Shown here one piece after another: positions 1 to 8,708 of a DNA stretch of 61,557 nucleotides. Below the pieces are notes generated by a model, which made no database searches, was not told where the DNA came from, and worked only from the letters and a program-made list of their open reading frames with translations. Source of the DNA: Prevotellaceae bacterium UBA4359 (GTDB lineage Bacteria > Bacteroidota > Bacteroidia > Bacteroidales > Bacteroidaceae); contig DGSP01000029.1 of NCBI GenBank assembly GCA_002393555.1, positions 1 to 61,557 of the forward strand, in the 5' to 3' direction. A program made the position numbers and the translations under genes. The first letter of the stretch is position 1. The number at the start of each line of letters is the position of its first letter.

Positions 1-1069
1 CCTTGCTGATTTCAAAGGTGGGAACACCTTCGAATACCTCCAGGAAGGTCTTTTCGTCAAGTTTGCGCAGGTCTTCGCCGCTGCTCTTGCCGAAGAGCAT
101 CTGCGAGGCTGCGAGCGCCTTTTCGTATTCCTCCTCGCCGTGCACCATCACCGTGACCTCTTTCGCAAGAAGCTTCTGGAGGCTTCTGCGTCCGGGATCC
201 TGGACATGCTCCGCTATGGCGGCCTCGATGGTCTCGCGGTCCAGCATGGTGAATATCTTGATGTAGCGCTGTGCGTCCTCGTCGCTCACGTTGAGCCAGA
301 ACTGGTAGAACTGGTAGGGCGAGGTGTAGTTGCGGTCGAGCCACACGTTGCCGCTCTCGGTCTTGCCAAACTTCTTGCCGTCGCTCTTCGTCACGAGGGG
401 GCAGGTGAGGGCAAAGCACTCCTTGCCGTTCATGCGGCGGATGAGTTCGGAGCCTGTGGTGATGTTGCCCCACTGGTCGGCACCTCCGAGTTGGAGTTTG
501 CAGCCTTTGTGCTCGTTCAGATAGTAGAAGTCGTAGCCCTGCAGGAGTTGGTAGGTGAACTCGGTGAAGGAGAGTCCGTCGCGGGCCTCGCCGTTCAGTC
601 GCTTCTGCACACTCTCTTTGGCCATCATGTAGTTGACGGTGATGTGCTTGCCGATGTCGCGCACGAAGTCGAGGAACTTGAAGTCCTTCATCCAGTCGTA
701 GTTGTTGACCAGTTCAGCGCGGTTGGGCGCATCGCTGTCGAAGTCGAGGAAGTGGGCGAGTTGCTTCTTGATGCAGGCCACATTGTGGCGCAGGGTCTCC
801 TCGTCGAGCAGGTTGCGCTCGGTGCTCTTGCCCGAGGGGTCGCCAATCATGCCTGTGGCTCCGCCGATGAGGGCGAGGGGCTTGTGGCCGCAACGCTGGA
901 AGTGGCGGAGCATCATCACGCCGCAGAGGTGTCCGATGTGGAGTGAGTCGGCGGTGGGGTCGATGCCGAGGTAGGCTGTGACCTGCTCCTTCTTGAGCAG
1001 TTCGTCGGTGCCTGGCATCATCTGGTGAATCATGCCGCGCCAGGTCAGTTCTTGTACAAAGTCTTTCAT
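1..1069 (-). CDS. tyrS: Tyrosyl-tRNA synthetase, 3' end cut by the window edge
   Basis: Class I aminoacyl-tRNA synthetase that charges tRNA-Tyr in the cytoplasm. The reading frame from ATG at 1069 gives 356 codons. The HIGH signature is at residues 44-47 (DSLHIGHL), the motif GGATGMIGDPSGKS follows, and KFGKT stands in for the KMSKS loop. Bacterial TyrRS is about 420-430 residues, so the C-terminal S4-like tRNA-binding domain lies outside the window. The gene reads leftwards from its own TAnnTTTG promoter and is divergent from the ABC transporter gene. Identification is secure from the motifs; only completeness cannot be judged. Confidence 0.97.
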   Translation of the reverse strand, partial: MKDFVQELTWRGMIHQMMPGTDELLKKEQVTAYLGIDPTADSLHIGHLCGVMMLRHFQRCGHKPLALIGGATGMIGDPSGKSTERNLLDEETLRHNVACIKKQLAHFLDFDSDAPNRAELVNNYDWMKDFKFLDFVRDIGKHITVNYMMAKESVQKRLNGEARDGLSFTEFTYQLLQGYDFYYLNEHKGCKLQLGGADQWGNITTGSELIRRMNGKECFALTCPLVTKSDGKKFGKTESGNVWLDRNYTSPYQFYQFWLNVSDEDAQRYIKIFTMLDRETIEAAIAEHVQDPGRRSLQKLLAKEVTVMVHGEEEYEKALAASQMLFGKSSGEDLRKLDEKTFLEVFEGVPTFEISK

Positions 1070-1100
1070 TATTTTGAGTTTTTTGATTGTTTCTTGGGTG

Positions 1101-1108
1101 CAAAGGTA
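1101..1108 (-). promoter_or_regulatory. Bacteroidetes -7 box for tyrS
   Basis: TACCTTTG on the minus strand (CAAAGGTA on the plus strand), about 32 bases before the tyrS ATG. It matches the TAnnTTTG consensus of the primary Bacteroidetes sigma factor. Confidence 0.7.
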
Positions 1109-1109
1109 C

Positions 1110-1310
1110 GTGTTTTCACTGAAAAGTGAGATGTGAAAAGTGAAAAATCTAAGTTTTTGAGGAGTAAAAGGAGCGAAAGGAGTGAAAGTGATGAGGAGTG
1201 AAAGGAGTGGGAGCCGAGTGGGATGCTGATGTCAGAGTATCGGCTTTCATTCCTTCTCACTCCTTTTTTAAGTTTTTTCACTTTTCACTTTTCACTTTTC
1301 ACTGAAAACA
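1110..1310. repeat. Imperfect long inverted repeat built of GTGAAAA-type heptamers
   Basis: The left half (about 1110-1200) is made of units such as GTGAAAA and GGAGTGAAA. The right half (about 1241-1305) carries the complementary units (TTTTCAC repeated). The two could pair over most of their length. It fills the gap between the divergent tyrS and ABC genes and belongs to the heptamer-hairpin family also seen near 6.9, 8.6 and 28.5 kb. Confidence 0.7.
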
Positions 1311-1311
1311 G

Positions 1312-1319
1312 TATCTTTG
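1312..1319 (+). promoter_or_regulatory. -7 box for the ABC transporter pair
   Basis: TATCTTTG lies 8 bases before the ATG at 1328. Transcription would start near 1323, giving an almost leaderless message, or a leader of about 20 nt if translation starts at the ATG at 1343. Confidence 0.75.
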
Positions 1320-1327
1320 CACTCAAA

Positions 1328-3481
1328 ATGAATTTGTTTGGTATGAAAAAGAAAGTACCTGTCATCATGCAGATGGAGGCCACGGAGTGTGGAGCCGCTT
1401 CGTTGGCCATGGTGCTGGCCTCGTGGGGCCGCTGGGTGCCGCTGGAGAAGATGCGTGTGGATTGCGGTGTGTCGCGCGACGGGTCGAGTGCGCTCAACAT
1501 TGTGAAGGCTGCACGGCTGCACGGACTGACAGCCCGGGGCGGCCGGGTGGAGGCGGAGCGTCTGTGCGAACTGCCTTGTCCTTGCATCCTGCACTGGGAG
1601 TTTAACCACTTTGTGGTGATGACGGGGTGCAGCCGAAAGCGTGTCTATCTGAACGACCCTGCTCGCGGACGTGTGAAGATGCCACTGGAGGAACTGAAAG
1701 GTTGCTATACGGGTGTGGCACTGGTGTTTGAACCCAACGAAGACTTTGTGAAGGAAGGCGCGCCGGCCTCCATCCTGAGTTTTGTGCGCCGTCGCCTCAA
1801 GGGGGCGAAGAAGGCTTTTTTCATCTCGATGCTGATTGGCATGCTGCTGACCGTATCCACGGTGGCTTTCCCCATCTTCTCGCAGAAGTTCTTGGATGTT
1901 GTCCTGCCCGGTGAACAGCCGGAGAAGGTTGTGCCTTTCTTCTTGCTGCTGTGTGGTGCCATCCTCTATCAGTTGGTGGTTCAACTGTGTGAGGGCACTT
2001 ATGCCAACCGGCTTCTGCTGAAACTGGGCATCGAGGCGAACAGCCAGTTCCTGTGGCACTCGTTGCGCTTGCCCATGCGGTTCTTCTCTCAGCGCTATGT
2101 GGGCGACATCATCACCCGAATGTATGGAGCCGAGAGCATCCCAACCACGCTGGTGCGCAATCTGGCGCCGGTGCTGGTCAATGTGGTGCTGCTGGTGGTC
2201 TATCTGGTCTTTATGTTGGCCTACAGCATGCCCTTGTCCCTCATTGCCATCTGCGCCTCGGTGCTCAACCTGCTGCTGGTGCGCTTCATCTCGGGCCGCC
2301 AGGTGGATGTGAACCGTGTGATGGAGCGTGAGATGGGTGCACTGAACGGAGTGACGATGAGCAGTGTGAAGGGCATCGAGACCATCAAGGCGGCAGGTGC
2401 CGAAGAGGGTTTCTTCGAGCGTTGGGCCCAGCAATATGTCCTGGCCTCAGAGGCGCACATGAAGAGCGACACCTTCAATGCCTACATGGAGTCTCTGTCG
2501 CGGTTGGTGGTGTTTGTGGCCAACAACCTCATCTTGGCACTGGGTGTTTACTACATCATGGAGGGCTATCTCACCATCGGTATGCTGATGGCTTTCCAGG
2601 GTTTCGTGGGGAGTTATATGCGGCCAGTGAACGAACTGATTGGTTCCCTGAAGCATATCCTGAACATGCGCACTCAGATGGAGCGCATGGAGGATGTCTA
2701 TCGCACGGAGCCGGATGTGGTCTCCACGCTGGACGATGACCGCGAAATGGGCATGGGAAAACTGATGGGCAGGGTGGAACTGAAGCACGTCACGTTTGGC
2801 TATACGCCCATGCGTCCGCCGCTCATCAAAGACTTCTCGCTCAGCATCGAACCGGGCAAGAGTGTGGCTTTTGTGGGGGCATCGGGCTGTGGAAAAAGTA
2901 CGATTGCCAAACTGATTTCGGGACTTTACGACCCTTGGCAAGGGGAGATTCTCTACGATGGCAAACTGCGCAAGGACATCAACCGCAGCGTGTTTGTCAA
3001 CTCTGTGGCGGTGATTGACCAGGATGTGGTGCTCTTCGACGGCACGGTGGCAGATAATGTGAAGATGTGGGACGAGTCCATCGAGGATTTCAGCATGATA
3101 TTGGCTTGTAATGATGTGCAGATGCATGAGGAAATTGCTTCACGTCCGAAGGCTTACGACACGGTGGTGTCGGAGAATGGCAAGAACTTCTCGGGCGGTC
3201 AGCGTCAGCGGCTGGAGATTGCGACGGCCTTGGCCAAGGAGCCGACGGTGCTCATCATGGACGAGGCCACCAGTGCGCTCGATGCCGACACGGAGCAGAA
3301 GGTGATGCAGGCTCTCCGCAATCTGGGTGTGTCGCTCATTGTCATAGCCCATCGGCTGAGCACCATCCGCGACTGCGACGAAATCATCGTGCTGGACGAA
3401 GGCCATGTGGTGGAACGTGGCACTCACCAGCAGTTGATGGAGCAGAAGGGGTATTACCATGAGTTGATGGAAAATGCGTGA
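1328..3481 (+). CDS. NHLM-type bacteriocin ABC transporter with C39 peptidase domain
   Basis: Peptidase-containing ABC exporter that should cut the leader off a double-glycine peptide and pump the core across the inner membrane. It has about 717 residues. The N-terminal C39 peptidase shows Cys21 (MEATECGAASLAM), His94 (HWEFNHFVVMTG) and Asp110 (YLNDPARG). A six-helix membrane domain follows, then an ABC ATPase with Walker A GASGCGKST, signature FSGGQRQR and Walker B VLIMDEATSALD. The start at 1328 lies just behind the promoter; an upstream extension of the frame is rejected because it crosses the promoter, and 1343 is the alternative ATG. It is followed after 62 bp by a second ABC gene, the usual pairing in NHLM bacteriocin systems. 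The likely substrate is the peptide encoded at 6987-7178. Confidence 0.93.
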   Translation: MNLFGMKKKVPVIMQMEATECGAASLAMVLASWGRWVPLEKMRVDCGVSRDGSSALNIVKAARLHGLTARGGRVEAERLCELPCPCILHWEFNHFVVMTGCSRKRVYLNDPARGRVKMPLEELKGCYTGVALVFEPNEDFVKEGAPASILSFVRRRLKGAKKAFFISMLIGMLLTVSTVAFPIFSQKFLDVVLPGEQPEKVVPFFLLLCGAILYQLVVQLCEGTYANRLLLKLGIEANSQFLWHSLRLPMRFFSQRYVGDIITRMYGAESIPTTLVRNLAPVLVNVVLLVVYLVFMLAYSMPLSLIAICASVLNLLLVRFISGRQVDVNRVMEREMGALNGVTMSSVKGIETIKAAGAEEGFFERWAQQYVLASEAHMKSDTFNAYMESLSRLVVFVANNLILALGVYYIMEGYLTIGMLMAFQGFVGSYMRPVNELIGSLKHILNMRTQMERMEDVYRTEPDVVSTLDDDREMGMGKLMGRVELKHVTFGYTPMRPPLIKDFSLSIEPGKSVAFVGASGCGKSTIAKLISGLYDPWQGEILYDGKLRKDINRSVFVNSVAVIDQDVVLFDGTVADNVKMWDESIEDFSMILACNDVQMHEEIASRPKAYDTVVSENGKNFSGGQRQRLEIATALAKEPTVLIMDEATSALDADTEQKVMQALRNLGVSLIVIAHRLSTIRDCDEIIVLDEGHVVERGTHQQLMEQKGYYHELMENA

Positions 3482-3543
3482 TGGTGAGTTCTTCAACAAA
3501 AATGGATTGTGAATTGTAAAATGGCTAAAAACTAAATACGCTG

Positions 3544-5412
3544 ATGATTTTTAACGAACAACTGCAACAGCGAACAGCCTATAACCGTCAGGCTTTGGAA
3601 GAGGCCTGGAAGGCTCTGGACGAAATGGTGGCCAAGCCTCAAATGGAGAAGCCAAGGAAAGGTGAGGGGCAGGATGTGGCACAACCGCTACGCCTTGACC
3701 GCCGATTTCCCGAGCGGCCTCTCACTTTCAGGGATATTCTCACGCTCGGCTTTCAGTCCGTCGATTCAACGGATGTCTTATGCCTGCTGGTCGTCTTTGC
3801 CCTTGTGGCAGCAGTGGGCATGGTGACTCCCTACGTGACCAACTGGATTTATGAAACGGTCATTCCTTCGGGTGTCCAGAGTTCTATCTGGCTTGTGCTG
3901 GGTGCCTTGATGGGTGTCAGTGTGGGTACGGTCGTCTTCGAGACAGCCCGAAGCATTTTGCTCCTGCGGATGCACCGCAAGATTGAGGCTTCTCTGCAGG
4001 CAGCCCTGATGGCTCGCACTTATGCCATGCCCGCCACGTTTTTCAGGCGATACACCTCTGGAGAAATCAGCGACCGCGTGATGAGCATGACGAACTTGTG
4101 CTACTTCCTGCTCGATGGTGTCATCAGCAATCTGCTCACGCTCGTCTATTCGCTCATCTACCTCTATCAGGTTGCCTACTATGCCCACTCGTTGTTTGCT
4201 GTCAGCGTCCTCATCATGGTGGTCAATGTGCTGTTTGTGTGCTGGGAATACTGGGTTCAGAGCAGGCGGGGACGCCTTTACATGCCGCGCCAGTCGAGGT
4301 TGCAAGGATTGCTTTTCTCGCTCTTTTCGGGCATTCAGAAAATCAAGACAACGGGTAGCGAGGTGAGGGCCTTCAGCAAGTGGGCGAAGGCTTATAACGA
4401 AAGCCGTCCTTCGGCCTACAAGGACTACTTGGCGCGCTTTGCCACCCCCATCTCCAGTTTCATCTCGGTGGCAGGCATGGCACTCATCTACTATCAGGCC
4501 GTGGTGCATCAGGTGTCTATCCCCGACTACATGGCGTTCTTTGCAGCCTTTGGACTTGTCTCGGCAGGTTTCTCGTCGTTGTCGCTCATTGTGCCGTCGA
4601 TGGCAAATGTGAAATCTCTGTTCGAACTGCTGAAACCGCTCATGGACGAAGTGCCTGAGCCGAAAGAGGAGGCCACCAAGGTGGATTTCCTCAGTGGTGG
4701 CATTGAGGTACACAACCTCTCTTTCCGCTATGGGAAGGGGACACCGCATGTGCTGAAAGACCTGAATCTGAAGATACGACCGGGCGAATACGTGGCCATT
4801 GTGGGACATTCGGGCTGTGGGAAGAGTACGCTCATGCGTCTGCTTTTAGGTTTTGAAAAGCCGGAAAGTGGTGCCATTTTCTACGACACGTACAACATCG
4901 ACAAGGTGGACAAGCAGAGCCTCCGTCAACACATCGGCACGTGCATGCAGGACGGTGAACTCTTCAGTGGCAGCATCTTCAGCAACATCACCATCACCGC
5001 TCCGCAGGCCTCGATGGATGACGCATGGGAAGCCGCCCGCATGGCTGCATTGGACAAGGACATTGAGAAGATGCCCATGAAGATGCACACCCTGATGTCC
5101 GATGGCGGCACTGGCATCAGCGGCGGACAGCGTCAGCGCATACTTATTGCCCGCGCCTTGATTAACAAGCCTTCTGTCCTCTTCTTCGATGAGGCCACCA
5201 GTGCGCTCGACAATCTCACTCAAAAGACTGTTTCTGAAAATCTTGATGCCCTCCGTTGCACTCGCATCTGTGTGGCTCATCGTCTCAGCACCATCATCCA
5301 CTGCGACCGCATCATCGTGCTCGACGGCGGTCGGGTGGCTGAAGAAGGTAAATATCAGGAACTCATCGAGAAGAAAGGACTGTTCTACCAATTGGTAAAA
5401 CAACAGATGTAG
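3544..5412 (+). CDS. NHLM-type bacteriocin ABC transporter, second subunit without peptidase
   Basis: Partner half-transporter of 622 residues. There is a roughly 90-residue soluble N-terminus, then membrane helices (from about residue 75) and an ATPase domain with Walker A GHSGCGKST, signature GISGGQRQR and Walker B VLFFDEATSALD. The N-terminal C39 domain is absent, as in the second protein of NHLM systems, and the N-terminus is shorter than the ~690-residue family form. It probably forms a heterodimer with the product of 1328-3481. The stop at 5412 is only 23 bp from the stop of the convergent VKOR gene, with no obvious terminator between them. Confidence 0.92.
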   Translation: MIFNEQLQQRTAYNRQALEEAWKALDEMVAKPQMEKPRKGEGQDVAQPLRLDRRFPERPLTFRDILTLGFQSVDSTDVLCLLVVFALVAAVGMVTPYVTNWIYETVIPSGVQSSIWLVLGALMGVSVGTVVFETARSILLLRMHRKIEASLQAALMARTYAMPATFFRRYTSGEISDRVMSMTNLCYFLLDGVISNLLTLVYSLIYLYQVAYYAHSLFAVSVLIMVVNVLFVCWEYWVQSRRGRLYMPRQSRLQGLLFSLFSGIQKIKTTGSEVRAFSKWAKAYNESRPSAYKDYLARFATPISSFISVAGMALIYYQAVVHQVSIPDYMAFFAAFGLVSAGFSSLSLIVPSMANVKSLFELLKPLMDEVPEPKEEATKVDFLSGGIEVHNLSFRYGKGTPHVLKDLNLKIRPGEYVAIVGHSGCGKSTLMRLLLGFEKPESGAIFYDTYNIDKVDKQSLRQHIGTCMQDGELFSGSIFSNITITAPQASMDDAWEAARMAALDKDIEKMPMKMHTLMSDGGTGISGGQRQRILIARALINKPSVLFFDEATSALDNLTQKTVSENLDALRCTRICVAHRLSTIIHCDRIIVLDGGRVAEEGKYQELIEKKGLFYQLVKQQM

Positions 5413-5435
5413 GCTTGATGCTAAATGATTGAGAA

Positions 5436-6848
5436 TTAGAAATTGAAGACTTCCTCCACTTCATACTCACGAGGAAGCAGATAGCCGTCAAGTAGCAGGG
5501 TGGGAGTGCCGCTGATGCCAGTACGCTGGATAAATTCATGCACTTCTTCATCTGTCTTGTCCGACAGCATGATATAGTCGATGCACAGCCGCTCCCTTTG
5601 CTGCTGAGCCAGTCGCTCGATGCGCGGTTTCATTTCCTGGCAGTGGGGGCAGTCGGCACTGGTCACCACTGTCAGTCGGTGGGGCGCATCGGGGATGCCG
5701 ACACGTTGGGTCACGTCATGCTCCTCAATCTTGACGGGTGCTTTGCCCTTCAGTTTGGCCGCAAACACAGCAGGCTCATTGCGGAATGCCTGAAAAGCCC
5801 ACTTTTGCCTACGTGCCATCAGCCTCTGCCGTTCACCCTGTGTCAGCCAATGAGCCAAGATGACACAAAGCCCCATCAAGAGCAAAACCTTGGCTGCAAG
5901 CAGGTTGGCAGACCTGCCCTCGATGCCCAGTTCCTTGACAGTCAGTCCGACAGACCCATTTACAACGGCTAAATGCCCAATGCCCACCCCTCCTTGCAGC
6001 ACCAGCACAGCCACCACGAGCAGGCAGAGCACACACCACTGCTTCAGTTTCCACTGTGTCGCAATGCTCCAAGGGCAGAACAATACAGCCACCACACTGA
6101 GGGCTGCCACAAAGACACCCGCCTCGGGCAACAGCGACAGGGCCAGTATCTGTGCGCTGAAATAGCCCAGCCCCACACTGCTCAGCGACAAAGTGCCCCA
6201 TATCTTTCCCTCCTTCGTCTTGTTTGCTCCACATCCGCTTTCGCCCAAGGCTCGGCATAACTTGTCGCCGATGCGGCTGCTGCCTTTAGCCTCTTTTTCA
6301 GCCAAAAGGAAACTGAACCAGAATCCGGCCACTGCAAGTGCCACCATCGCTGCCGATGTCAGCATGGCTGAGGGGGCTTCTGTGGTCAGTATATGACTCA
6401 CCGCCATCGCCAGCATGCCACACATCGTCAGCACCACCCCCCACAATGGAGCCTTCTCCATTCGCTCCTCTCTGCGGTTCTTCTCATAGTCGGGTTCACA
6501 GCCCGTTCCTTCCGTCTTTACCAGTGCCAGCCCGTCCCAGCGAGGCTTGAAATCTGCCCAAGCCTCTCGCTTCCGCACTCCTTTTTCTATATATACAATA
6601 TGTGTATCCTCCCGACCCGTCGCCACCACAAAGCCGTCCCCCACATGCAGGATGCAGGGGAAAGACAAAACCTCCTCCTCCCCTTCGGCCACTCGGATGC
6701 CTTCAGTTCTGATGCCATAGCGCATCAGCATCCGCTTCAGCCCCAAGAGGTTTCCTCGGTTAGGGTTGCCATAAAAAACACTATCGGCATACAGGTTTGT
6801 GTAGGTCACACCTGCTGCCGACAAGAAATCTTTCAGTACTGAGTTCAA
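5436..6848 (-). CDS. Membrane disulfide oxidase: dead C39-like domain + VKOR + thioredoxin
   Basis: A 470-residue three-part protein. Residues 1-112 look like a C39 peptidase fold (NLLGLKRML, FPCILHVGDGFVVATG, then WDGLALVKTEG). The Cys, His and Asp found in the neighbouring transporter's peptidase are not conserved: a Gly stands where His94 would be. The membrane region (about 134-390) carries VKOR-type cysteines C198/C206 and the CXXC C272-C275 (WCVLC). The C-terminal thioredoxin domain has CPHC at 400-403 and the cis-proline motif GISGTPT. VKOR-thioredoxin pairs create disulfides in secreted proteins. The start is a TTG at 6848, since no upstream in-frame ATG exists before a stop and the next Met is residue 40. 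It lies downstream of the cysteine-rich peptide gene on the same strand and probably oxidises that peptide (inference). Confidence 0.88.
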   Translation of the reverse strand: MNSVLKDFLSAAGVTYTNLYADSVFYGNPNRGNLLGLKRMLMRYGIRTEGIRVAEGEEEVLSFPCILHVGDGFVVATGREDTHIVYIEKGVRKREAWADFKPRWDGLALVKTEGTGCEPDYEKNRREERMEKAPLWGVVLTMCGMLAMAVSHILTTEAPSAMLTSAAMVALAVAGFWFSFLLAEKEAKGSSRIGDKLCRALGESGCGANKTKEGKIWGTLSLSSVGLGYFSAQILALSLLPEAGVFVAALSVVAVLFCPWSIATQWKLKQWCVLCLLVVAVLVLQGGVGIGHLAVVNGSVGLTVKELGIEGRSANLLAAKVLLLMGLCVILAHWLTQGERQRLMARRQKWAFQAFRNEPAVFAAKLKGKAPVKIEEHDVTQRVGIPDAPHRLTVVTSADCPHCQEMKPRIERLAQQQRERLCIDYIMLSDKTDEEVHEFIQRTGISGTPTLLLDGYLLPREYEVEEVFNF

Positions 6849-6860
6849 AACAGTTGAGAG

Positions 6861-6990
6861 TTTTAGGAGTTAGGAGTTAGAAGTTAGGAGTTAGATTGGC
6901 TACCCTGTTAGGTATCTTATTAGGAGCAAGCCGCATGGCAACTCCTAACTCACGACTCCTAACTTTTAACTCCTAACTCCTAACTTTTAA
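6861..6990. repeat. Inverted repeat of GGAGTTA/AAAGTTA heptamers
   Basis: Left arm 6861-6894 consists of units GGAGTTA and GAAGTTA. Right arm 6941-6990 holds the complementary TAACTCC/TAACTTT units. The loop is about 46 bases. It sits between the peptide gene and the VKOR gene on the same strand, reaching the stop codon of the former, so it may attenuate or terminate the abundant peptide message before the oxidase gene. Confidence 0.75.
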
Positions 6991-7178
6991 ATATATCCAT
7001 ACGAGTGCATGCACTGCATGCGGCAGTTCAATCTCATGCTTTTAGCATTGGGATACGAAATGTTGCACTGATGCAAACATTCCTGCATCATTTCCTGATC
7101 CTCGGCATCGCCTCCGGTGATTCCAGCCAATTCCTCGTCAGACATGGGCTGCAATAACAAGTCCTTGTTCTGTACCAT
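6987..7178 (-). CDS. Double-glycine leader peptide with twin CX3C core (putative RiPP/bacteriocin precursor)
   Basis: 63 residues. The leader ends MSDEELAGITGG (residues 12-23), a classical double-glycine cleavage site (S, EL, I, GG spacing). The predicted 40-residue core starts at Asp24 and holds four cysteines, C34-X3-C38 and C52-X3-C56, separated by 13 residues with a central SYPNAKS turn. This is the cysteine pattern of plant alpha-hairpinins, in which two antiparallel helices are stapled by two disulfides. A strong promoter precedes it, and the locus supplies a C39 exporter and a VKOR-thioredoxin oxidase. There is no lanthionine, radical-SAM or cyclodehydratase gene nearby, so disulfides are the only modification the context suggests. 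Its target or activity is unknown. Confidence 0.87.
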   Translation of the reverse strand: MVQNKDLLLQPMSDEELAGITGGDAEDQEMMQECLHQCNISYPNAKSMRLNCRMQCMHSYGYI

Positions 7179-7209
7179 AGTTTCCAGTATTAAAAGTGAT
7201 TAAACTGTG

Positions 7210-7217
7210 CAAATATA
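7210..7217 (-). promoter_or_regulatory. -7 box of the peptide precursor gene
   Basis: TATATTTG on the minus strand, with a TTTG -33 element 21 bases upstream (near 7239-7242). The start codon is about 30 bases downstream. This is one of the best matches to the Bacteroidetes consensus in the window. Confidence 0.75.
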
Positions 7218-7343
7218 GGAAGAAAACTCTCTGATTCGCAAAAAAACATCATATTTTTATATTTTTTTCACAAACAAGCGCAGTTATATAACGAAAAATC
7301 TCTACATTCGTGCTCGAAAATTATCAACTCAAAAAAAACAGAA

Positions 7344-8519
7344 ATGGAAACAAAGACTTTACTACGTACCTTAGCAGCCCTTTTCGTGCTGGCCATGCCA
7401 CTCACCTCGATGGCACAAAAAGAGAGTGCTTTGAAAAAGAAAGTGGGCAAAGCCGACAACTTCATCACCAAAATCGCCCGAAGCAAGTTCGACAGCACCT
7501 ATGTAACCCTGCCCGAACATAAGTGGATGGTCTTCGTCAGCGGCAATGGCACCTACAACAAATACCATCTCCGAGTGCCTATGCCAGGCATCGTGGAAGA
7601 CTTCGGGCTGGAAGACAACCCCGTGTTTGGCAACCGCGACATCTACACCTACGACATGGACCTCCACAGCGGCACCCAGTCAGCCTCCATCGGTGTGGGC
7701 TATCGCACCCTCCGCCTCAAATACTCCTTCAACATTGGCAAAGTGAACGACCAGCAAATCACCATCGAGTCGCTCGGCTCACGCTTCGGCTTCCTCGTCG
7801 ATTATCGCCACACCAAGAAGATGAAAGGCGACATGTACGACCCCGAAGAGGGCATCGACGCATGGATTAACAACGCCATGACACAAGCCGCAGAACCCAT
7901 GACCGCAGGCGACATCATCAAAGCAGGAACCCACCCCATCAACAAGTCCTACAACAACTTCTCCCTCCTCCACCTGCAGGCACACTACGTGTTCAACTAC
8001 AAACACTTCTCCTACTCAGCAGGACGCACCGCTTCGCGCATCCAGAAGAAAAGCGCCGGCTCCCCCCTCGCCCTCATCGACTTCTACCAGAGCCGTGCCA
8101 AGTTTGAGAAAGACTTCATCATCGGCACCGACGAAGTGTTCCGCACCTGGAAACTCTCCCTCGGTGGCGGCTACGGCTACAACTGGACACCCAACGCAGG
8201 CCGCTTCCTCGTCCAGGCATCCGTCATGCCCAGCATCACCTTCTTCAGCCACTCCAAGCACAAGGCCAACCTCTCCACTTTGACCGAAGAAGAGAAAGAA
8301 GGAGCCGACCAAGTGATGGCGCGAGTGAAAGACATGGTCGATGGCAGCAAAATCACCCTCAACTGCACCGCCCGACTCTCCGCCACCTGGAACATCAACA
8401 AACACTACGTGCTGGGAGCCTACGGCAGTTATCAGTACAGCAACTTCACCAACAAATCCCGCTACAGCATCAAAGAAAACTACTTCAGCGGCTCCCTCTG
8501 GGTCGGCTATCGGTTCTGA
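7344..8519 (+). CDS. DUF4421-like secreted/outer-membrane protein
   Basis: 391 residues with an N-terminal signal peptide (hydrophobic stretch ending LTSMAQ, residues 5-24). The body has alternating aromatic strands (GVGYRTLRLKYSFNIG, SLGGGYGYNW) and ends with the strand SLWVGYRF, whose terminal Phe is typical of outer-membrane beta-barrels. It resembles the DUF4421 family of Bacteroidetes, of unknown function. It is monocistronic, with a weak TACATTCG box at 7303-7310 and a giant heptamer hairpin just after its stop. No functional link to the peptide locus can be shown. The family name is from memory of the sequence style; the barrel reading is from the strand pattern. Confidence 0.75.
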   Translation: METKTLLRTLAALFVLAMPLTSMAQKESALKKKVGKADNFITKIARSKFDSTYVTLPEHKWMVFVSGNGTYNKYHLRVPMPGIVEDFGLEDNPVFGNRDIYTYDMDLHSGTQSASIGVGYRTLRLKYSFNIGKVNDQQITIESLGSRFGFLVDYRHTKKMKGDMYDPEEGIDAWINNAMTQAAEPMTAGDIIKAGTHPINKSYNNFSLLHLQAHYVFNYKHFSYSAGRTASRIQKKSAGSPLALIDFYQSRAKFEKDFIIGTDEVFRTWKLSLGGGYGYNWTPNAGRFLVQASVMPSITFFSHSKHKANLSTLTEEEKEGADQVMARVKDMVDGSKITLNCTARLSATWNINKHYVLGAYGSYQYSNFTNKSRYSIKENYFSGSLWVGYRF

Positions 8520-8523
8520 GTGT

Positions 8524-8678
8524 AAGTGAAAAGTGAAAATTAAAAGTTAAAAACTAAAAACTAAAAGTTAAAAGTAAAAGTATCCTCCATTCGGGGTGTG
8601 TGCCATCAAGGGGAATGGTAACTTTTACTTTTAACTTTTAGTTTTTAGTTTTTAACTTTTAATTTTCACTTTTCACTT
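8524..8678. repeat. Perfect 58-bp inverted repeat of seven-base units (probable bidirectional terminator)
   Basis: Left arm 8524-8581 and right arm 8621-8678 are exact reverse complements, with a 39-base loop. The arm is eight consecutive heptamers (AAGTGAA twice, then AATTAAA, AGTTAAA, AACTAAA twice, AGTTAAA, AGTAAAA) plus two bases. It lies between convergent genes, so it may end transcription from both sides. The length and the heptad periodicity are far beyond a normal terminator. Confidence 0.9.
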
Positions 8679-8708
8679 AAATCTCACTCTTCACTTGAAT
8701 CTCACTCT

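Noticed and set aside
1223..1327. Upstream extension of the first ABC transporter
   Set aside because: It would be translated from the promoter and the heptamer repeat.
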